Source of the DNA: an uncultured Pseudomonadota bacterium
Lineage (GTDB): Bacteria; Pseudomonadota; Gammaproteobacteria; Steroidobacterales; Steroidobacteraceae
Assembly (NCBI GenBank): GCA_903839465.1
Contig: CAIMCI010000012.1
Location: 1-36,046, forward strand
Direction of reading: 5' to 3'
DNA: 36,046 nucleotides
The position numbers and the translations under genes were made by a program. The notes under the pieces were generated by a model, which saw nothing but the letters and a program-made list of their open reading frames with translations, did not search any database and had not been told where the DNA came from. Positions 31,852 through 36,046 of this stretch are shown here, one piece after another. How positions within the stretch are numbered: position 1 is the first letter of the stretch; each line of letters begins with the position of its first letter.

Positions 31852-32781
31852 ATGCCGGCTCCGGAGGCCAATGCCGAGTGTCCCCGCGAAGCTCGGACCG
31901 TGACCCGGTTCACAGTCGCCGGAAGTTGCCGCCCGCTGCTTCTCCTGCTGCCCGTCGTGATCGCCAGTTTCGCCGGGGCGTCGGCCTACGGTTCCGGACG
32001 CCTGGCAGCGACCGGCGGCCTTGCCGAGATCGACGGTGCGGGTGGCGGAGGCCTTACGCCGTGGGCACTGATCGCCGGACTCGGCACGGATGACGAAGTG
32101 GGGGGCAGCGCGCACTGCACGGACGTCCGCCCCCGGGACTTCTCGCTTGTCGCCTGTGGCCTGTCCATCGGAGTGCACGACAGGGTCGAGGTATCGCTGT
32201 CCCGTCTGCATCTTTCGCTCGGCGATGTCGTACCCGGCCATACGATCGACGAGTCCGTCGCGGGTGTTAAATACCGCCTGGCGGGACAGGCCGTCATCGA
32301 TCAGGACCGGTGGATGCCGCAGATTTCAGCCGGCCTGTTCCTGCGCCATAACGAGGATTTCCGCCCCGTAGCCCAGGCGCTGGGCGCGCGCCACGCCTCG
32401 GGCGCAGAGTTGTACATCGCTGCGACCAAGATTCTCCTTGCCGGCCCGTTCAGCCGGACCTGGCTGCTGAACAGCACCGTGCGGCTCAGCAACGCGAACC
32501 AGTTCGGCCTCCTCGGCTTCGGCGGGGACCGTGGCGACTACCGCTTACTGGCTGAAACGAGCGTCATTGTCTTTGTCGCGGACCGTGTCGCGCTCGGCGG
32601 CGAGTACCGCCAGAAGCCGGACAACCTGCAGGGAGTCCGCGAGGATGGCGCGGGCGCTCTGGTGCTGAGCGTCATTCCGAGCAAGCACTGCACGATTACG
32701 TCGGGCTACGCTGACCTCGGCCATATCGCCGGGCGCGGCACCCAGAGAGGTCTCTATCTTTCCGTTCAGGCTGCATGGTAG
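31852..32781 (+). CDS. DUF3034 family exported protein
   Basis: This is a 309-aa protein with a long N-terminal region, then a signal sequence (LLLLLPVVIASFAGASAYG). The mature part opens GSGRLAATGGLAEIDGAGGGG, the hallmark of DUF3034 proteins. It continues with alternating short strands (HDRVEVSLSRLHLSLGD, FGGDRGDYRLLAETSVIVF, GTQRGLYLSVQAAW), like a small outer-membrane barrel ending in Trp. The function is unknown. ATG 31852 has GAGG five bases upstream; GTG 31900 would give a more usual signal length but has no ribosome site. It is divergent from the truncated-globin operon and overlaps the phosphoesterase gene by 7 bases. Confidence 0.8.
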   Translation: MPAPEANAECPREARTVTRFTVAGSCRPLLLLLPVVIASFAGASAYGSGRLAATGGLAEIDGAGGGGLTPWALIAGLGTDDEVGGSAHCTDVRPRDFSLVACGLSIGVHDRVEVSLSRLHLSLGDVVPGHTIDESVAGVKYRLAGQAVIDQDRWMPQISAGLFLRHNEDFRPVAQALGARHASGAELYIAATKILLAGPFSRTWLLNSTVRLSNANQFGLLGFGGDRGDYRLLAETSVIVFVADRVALGGEYRQKPDNLQGVREDGAGALVLSVIPSKHCTITSGYADLGHIAGRGTQRGLYLSVQAAW

Positions 32782-33971
32782 TGCAATTGCCGGAAAAGCC
32801 CCTGACAGCCTGGTTCCGCGCATTGCGGCGATTCAGTCTCTGCCGTGTTTTTGGCCCGGCACTTGTCCTTTTGCTCGGACTCGACGGCTGCAGCCCGGCG
32901 AATCCGCGGCGCGAGACCTGGGCTTTTTCGGTCGCCGGCGATTCCAGGAACTGCGGGAATCTCGTCATGCCCGCCATCGCGGCGGGCGCGAGAGCCAACC
33001 ACTCGGCCTTCTACTGGCACCTTGGCGATCTGCGCAAGACCTACGCCATCGACGAGGACTTCGCCGCCGAGCGCCGTTACAGGGGGGCCGGTTACGCGCC
33101 GACGATGACGGACTACACGCACCTCGCGGCGTCCGACTTCGTCGAACACCAGGTCAGGCCCTTCGGCGACATGCCGTTTTTCGTCGGGATCGGCAATCAC
33201 GAGACCATCGCGCCCGCCTCGCGCCTCCAGTTCCGGGTCACCATGCGGGAGCTTCTCGATCGACCCGAGCTTCGCAACCAGCGCCTCCGCGACGGCATCC
33301 CGGCGGATGCCCTTCGGCAGGACGCACTTCCGCCGACGTACTACCACTGGCGCATCCGGGGCGTGGAGTTCATTTACCTCGACAACGCGACCGACGATGC
33401 CTTCGACGACGACCAGATGCAGTGGTTCGGCGAAATCCTCCGACGTGCGCTGGCTGACCGGGCGGTGAAAGCGCTGGTCGTCGGCATGCACGAGGCGCTG
33501 CCACACAGCCTGGGAGACGACCACAGCATGTGCGCGTCGAAACGCGGAATCGCGTCCGGTGAGCTGGTTTATCGCCAGCTCGCGCAGGCAAGGGACGCCG
33601 GCAAGCATGTCTACGTGCTGGCCAGTCATTCCCACTTCTATCTCGCCAACGTATTCGAGACCCCCTACTGGCAACAGGCGGGCCCCGGCGTACTGCCCGG
33701 ATGGATCATCGGCACCGCCGGTGCTGAGCGATACCCGCTTCCCGCGGGGGTCGCGCCGGGACCCGATGCGCGCAGCCGCGTATACGGCTACCTGCAGGCA
33801 ACCGTTTCGGCCGACGGCACCATCGATTTCCGCTTCCAGGAACTGGCGCGCGGGGACCTCGCTTCACATCTCAGCCCGGACCTTGACCCCGAAATCCTCG
33901 ACGTGTGCGTCGACGCCAACCCACCGGCGTCGGCCCCTGCCCGCTCACGACCGCCCGTCCCCTGCGACTAG
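32775..33971 (+). CDS. Metallophosphoesterase lipoprotein (calcineurin-like)
   Basis: This is a 398-aa envelope protein whose signal peptide ends in a lipobox (LGLDGC, Cys39). Calcineurin-type metal motifs follow in order: VAGDSRNCG (55-61), WHLGDLRKTY (84-87), VGIGNHETI, VVGMHEALPHS and ASHSHFYLANV. The last pair stands for the two C-terminal His motifs. The active site looks complete, so it is probably a periplasmic or surface-facing phosphoesterase; the substrate is unknown. Its ATG sits inside the last codons of the DUF3034 gene (7-base overlap), so the two are translated together. It is convergent with the polysaccharide deacetylase. Confidence 0.86.
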   Translation: MVVQLPEKPLTAWFRALRRFSLCRVFGPALVLLLGLDGCSPANPRRETWAFSVAGDSRNCGNLVMPAIAAGARANHSAFYWHLGDLRKTYAIDEDFAAERRYRGAGYAPTMTDYTHLAASDFVEHQVRPFGDMPFFVGIGNHETIAPASRLQFRVTMRELLDRPELRNQRLRDGIPADALRQDALPPTYYHWRIRGVEFIYLDNATDDAFDDDQMQWFGEILRRALADRAVKALVVGMHEALPHSLGDDHSMCASKRGIASGELVYRQLAQARDAGKHVYVLASHSHFYLANVFETPYWQQAGPGVLPGWIIGTAGAERYPLPAGVAPGPDARSRVYGYLQATVSADGTIDFRFQELARGDLASHLSPDLDPEILDVCVDANPPASAPARSRPPVPCD

Positions 33972-34002
33972 CGTGCCAGGGGTAAGCGCGGCGATCCCGG
34001 CG

Positions 34003-34689
34003 TCACGGACCCAACAGCGCATCGAGTCGAACGAAGCCATACCCGCGCCTGCGCAGTTCCGCCAGCAGGCGGGGCAGTACGGCGGCCGTATGGACCCCTC
34101 GGCCGTTGATATGGAAGATGAGGATATCCCCGCCGCGCACCCGCTCCAGTGTGTCCGCGAGAATGGCATCGGCCGGCAATTTCGGGTCCGGATCGCCGCT
34201 CGGGAAGCGCCAGTGCACGACGCGATACCCCAGCGACTCGACGACCGACACCACCCGCTCGTCGGCTCGCCCGGCCGGAAAGCGAAAGAACCGGGTCGTC
34301 CGGCCCGTGGTCGCGCGTATGGTTTCGGCGGCACGCAGGACTTCTGCCCGGACCTGCTCGTCGCCGAGACGGCGCATATCCTGAGGGTGGCTGTAGGAGT
34401 GGTTCTCGATTTCGATCCGCGGATCTCTCGCGAGGTCCGCCACGGCGCGGGCATTGTCCCGCGCGAAGCGTCCGCCCATGAATACCGTGTAGGGGACGCC
34501 TTCGCTGCGCAGGATCCCGACGAGTTCCGTATCGAGGGTGGCCGGCGTCGGTCCTTCGCAGGCATCAAAGGTGAGCGCCACGACGCGCTCGCGGGTCGGC
34601 AGCCGGTCGATGATGGCCGCCGCAGAGACTCCGCAGCCCAGCAACGCCGCGGCAACCAGCAGCAGCCTGCCGGTCACCGGGACGGCCAT
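34003..34689 (-). CDS. Polysaccharide deacetylase (NodB homology), exported
   Basis: This is a 228-aa carbohydrate esterase family 4 protein with a signal sequence (LLLVAAALLGCGVSAAA). The catalytic motif 1 is VALTFDACEG (40-46): the base Asp42 is kept, while the usual second, metal-binding Asp is Ala, as in the known TFDAC variant group. Motif 2 is NHSYSHP with His97 and His101, motif 3 RFFRFPAGRAD, and motif 4 contains ILIFHINGRGVHT. It would deacetylate N-acetylated sugars of peptidoglycan or an exopolysaccharide. It overlaps the upstream GNAT gene by 16 bases, so they are cotranscribed. Nearby PEP-CTERM biology makes an exopolysaccharide link attractive but unproven. Confidence 0.88.
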   Translation of the reverse strand: MAVPVTGRLLLVAAALLGCGVSAAAIIDRLPTRERVVALTFDACEGPTPATLDTELVGILRSEGVPYTVFMGGRFARDNARAVADLARDPRIEIENHSYSHPQDMRRLGDEQVRAEVLRAAETIRATTGRTTRFFRFPAGRADERVVSVVESLGYRVVHWRFPSGDPDPKLPADAILADTLERVRGGDILIFHINGRGVHTAAVLPRLLAELRRRGYGFVRLDALLGP

Positions 34690-35180
34690 TCGTCGGCGAG
34701 GATCGACATGATAACCCGGTCGGCCCGACGGCCGTCCGGCAGCGCGAACGCGCTTCGGAACAGGCCGTCTTCGCGCAGGCCTGCCCGCCGGTACAGCTCG
34801 CGCGCCCGTTCGTTGTAATCGAAGACGTCAAGCCAGAAGCGGGGCGCCGCGGCGTCGTTGATGGCCCAGTCGATCACCGCCCGGAGGATCCTCCCTCCGT
34901 CGCCCGCGCCGGGACTGTTGACGGCGATGCGCTTGAGCTTGATGCCGTTGTGGCGGTCACCCACACCCTCGCATATCGCGAATCCGACGGCTTCGCCGCG
35001 GGCTCGCTCGGCGATGAAATAGACGACGTCCGGGCGCGCCATCGCCTCGCGATGTTCGGCAAGCGACCACTGGGCGAGAAGCAACTCATAGCCCGGCATC
35101 CGCTCCGTTCGCATGACGTAGGCAAGGTCGTCGCCACTCGCGTGTCGCAGGTGGATTTGCTGACCGACATGGAGAGCCAC
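34674..35180 (-). CDS. GNAT-family N-acetyltransferase
   Basis: This is a 168-aa acetyl-CoA-dependent acetyltransferase. The fold is seen as IHLRHASGDDLAYVM (first strand and helix), VYFIAERARGEAVGFAICEG (strands 3-4), LKRIAVNSPGAGDGGRILRAV (acetyl-CoA loop, in a Q/RxxGxG/A-like position) and FWLDVFDYNERARELYRRAGLRE (late strand and helix). The acceptor is unknown. The start is GTG 35180, with GCGAGG just upstream; no ATG is available nearby. Its 3' end overlaps the polysaccharide deacetylase start by 16 bases, suggesting a common transcript. Confidence 0.85.
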   Translation of the reverse strand: MALHVGQQIHLRHASGDDLAYVMRTERMPGYELLLAQWSLAEHREAMARPDVVYFIAERARGEAVGFAICEGVGDRHNGIKLKRIAVNSPGAGDGGRILRAVIDWAINDAAAPRFWLDVFDYNERARELYRRAGLREDGLFRSAFALPDGRRADRVIMSILADEWPSR

Positions 35181-35242
35181 GACCGACCTCGCACAACCTG
35201 TGACACCGGTCCGGGATTCTAATCCAGTACCCGCAAAAGAAT

Positions 35243-35270
35243 AGGCCCGGAAATTCCGGGCCTTATTTTT
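35243..35270. terminator. Strong rho-independent terminator with plus-strand T-tract
   Basis: AGGCCCGG (35243-35250) pairs with CCGGGCCT (35256-35263) around a 5-base AAATT loop. On the plus strand it is followed by TATTTTTATTTTT, a textbook tail. Read on the minus strand, the stem is followed by ATTCTTTT, so it can also end the PEP-CTERM transcript that finishes 86 bases before it. No plus-strand gene lies just upstream of the strong tail. Confidence 0.85.
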
Positions 35271-35348
35271 ATTTTTAGCGGCGACGCTGCGTCGGCGTCG
35301 TTCGGACGATTGGTTGTCTGCGCAACCTCCGCCGAATCGTGAAATCTT

Positions 35349-35975
35349 CTAGCGGTGCCGCCGGCGCACCGCAAAGACCCCCAGCATACCCATCGCGAGA
35401 AGCCCGACCGCGCCCGGCTCCGGTACCTGGGCGTAGGCGATGTTGTCGACCTCGAAGTTGTACTGCGTCGTGATCAGCTTCACCTCGTCGAAGCCGCCCG
35501 CCCGCATGATGTTGACGTACTCATTCGAACCGGGAAGGAACTGGTTGCCCCGGGGCGTGCCAACGGCCCGTACGCTGGCTCCATCGATTGTGTCGACCTT
35601 GACGTGGTTCAGGTACAGCTCGATGTAGTTGTAGTCGTCGATGGAACCCCAGAGCAGACCGAGGTAATTACCGATACCCGGAAGCTTCAGGTCTTCGACG
35701 CCCGCGGCCGTCGTCGAGACGGCAAGGTAGGGGCTCGTGTCCCCGGCAGGGGTTGCCCACGTACGCGTGGTTCCGGAAAAAACCGCACCGGTTCCGGAGA
35801 AGTTCGACGGAACGGTCGCAGTGTTGAAGTCCACGGTCGTGGCCCCCGCGACGCAGGTCGTCGCACCGTAGCCTGCGGTAGGACCGGCGCAGCCGCCGAT
35901 GCTGATCTGGGAGGCACCGGCGACGTCGGCGGCAGCCACAGCCATCAGGGTCGAGACAATTGCCTGGCGGATCAT
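35349..35975 (-). CDS. PEP-CTERM sorting-domain protein
   Basis: This is a 208-aa secreted protein. An N-terminal signal peptide (IVSTLMAVAAADVAGA) precedes a beta-rich domain with two Cys (SIGGCAGPTAGYGATTC) and aromatic strands (YNYIELYLNHVKVDTI). The tail is VPEPGAVGLLAMGMLGVF followed by AVRRRHR: the PEP motif, a membrane helix and an Arg-rich end, which is the sorting signal cut by exosortase (EpsH/XrtA type). Such proteins usually go with exopolysaccharide matrices. The exosortase itself is not in the window. ATG 35975 has AAGGAG six bases upstream. The leader matches a sigma-54 promoter at 36032-36046. Confidence 0.93.
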   Translation of the reverse strand: MIRQAIVSTLMAVAAADVAGASQISIGGCAGPTAGYGATTCVAGATTVDFNTATVPSNFSGTGAVFSGTTRTWATPAGDTSPYLAVSTTAAGVEDLKLPGIGNYLGLLWGSIDDYNYIELYLNHVKVDTIDGASVRAVGTPRGNQFLPGSNEYVNIMRAGGFDEVKLITTQYNFEVDNIAYAQVPEPGAVGLLAMGMLGVFAVRRRHR

Positions 35976-36031
35976 GTAAGACTCCTTGGAACCCGTTGTC
36001 CGCGCTACGCGGCGCGTTGTACGGAGTCCAA

Positions 36032-36046
36032 AGCAAGTCCTGTGCC
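36032..36046 (-). promoter_or_regulatory. Sigma-54 (-24/-12) promoter of the PEP-CTERM gene
   Basis: On the minus strand the last 15 bases read GGCAC, five bases, then TTGCT, matching the RpoN consensus (T)GGCAC-N5-TTGC(A/T) with the exact spacing of the invariant GG and GC. Transcription would start about 12 bases past the GC, near 36021, leaving a leader of about 45 bases. PEP-CTERM genes are known to be under PrsK/PrsR-type, sigma-54-dependent control, so context supports it. The window ends before any activator site. Confidence 0.72.

Noticed and set aside
1-36046. Search by eye for tRNA, rRNA, CRISPR, insertion sequences, prophage and toxin-antitoxin pairs.
   Set aside because: None seen: no repeated spacers, no transposase motifs, no tRNA TPsiC-arm pattern in a cloverleaf context.

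Overview
The window is a densely coded, GC-rich piece of chromosome. It carries outer-membrane porin and TonB-receptor genes, periplasmic c-type cytochromes, a PEP-CTERM protein behind a sigma-54-type promoter motif, and a GGDEF/EAL protein. Together these point to a Gram-negative, aerobic or facultative Pseudomonadota, most likely a gammaproteobacterium of the Steroidobacterales/Xanthomonadales/Nevskiales type, though a betaproteobacterium is possible. The taxonomic placement is inference. I see no rRNA, tRNA, CRISPR array, insertion sequence or phage gene. No stretch longer than about 300 bases lacks a gene.

Layout. (1) 1-211 is the 3' end of a GcvT-fold gene. (2) 239-5628, all on the minus strand, is a tightly packed aromatic-catabolism operon. 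In transcription order it holds a degenerate metallo-beta-lactamase-fold protein, an FAD ring hydroxylase, a DUF2783 small protein, a VOC/extradiol-type protein, fumarylacetoacetase and a TauE/SafE permease, with a divergent LysR regulator at 5769. Convergent with lysR is a fused two-domain 3-oxoacid CoA-transferase (6665-8023), which can activate the acetoacetate released by fumarylacetoacetase. (3) 8175-13855 holds a Cu/Zn superoxide dismutase lipoprotein, a TonB-dependent receptor, the sulfite dehydrogenase pair sorAB and an OprO/P-type porin. The porin lies downstream of an arylsulfatase (13938-15494). (4) 15690-18020 is an eight-heme cytochrome lipoprotein with a HEAT/TPR-like tail. (5) 18150-20090 holds a ComFB-family protein, then a glycosyltransferase family 2 gene with GtrA. 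A near-perfect 34-bp palindrome sits in the leader of the GT2 gene. (6) 20111-28156 holds an exported M20 peptidase, a GlcD-type FAD oxidase, an exported alpha/beta hydrolase, a ModF-like double ABC ATPase and an exported amidohydrolase.

(7) 28294-33971 is, to me, the most interesting part. A three-gene, translationally coupled minus-strand operon encodes a signal-peptide-bearing truncated hemoglobin, an exported cupredoxin-like protein with a complete type-1 copper ligand set, and a membrane GGDEF/EAL protein. Its GGDEF domain has lost a metal-binding Asp while its EAL domain looks intact. Divergently, a DUF3034 protein overlaps a metallophosphoesterase lipoprotein. This looks like a periplasmic haem/copper input feeding c-di-GMP turnover. 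(8) 34003-35975 holds a polysaccharide deacetylase overlapping a GNAT acetyltransferase, a strong hairpin terminator, and a PEP-CTERM exosortase substrate. The substrate's promoter region matches the -24/-12 sigma-54 consensus at the very end of the window.

How parts may connect (inference). The hydroxylase plus DUF2783 pair resembles the two-component 3-hydroxyphenylacetate 6-hydroxylase MhaAB, which makes homogentisate. Fumarylacetoacetase and the CoA-transferase are the last steps of that route, but homogentisate dioxygenase and maleylacetoacetate isomerase are not in the window. The arylsulfatase, SorAB and TauE/SafE permease suggest parallel handling of organosulfur compounds.
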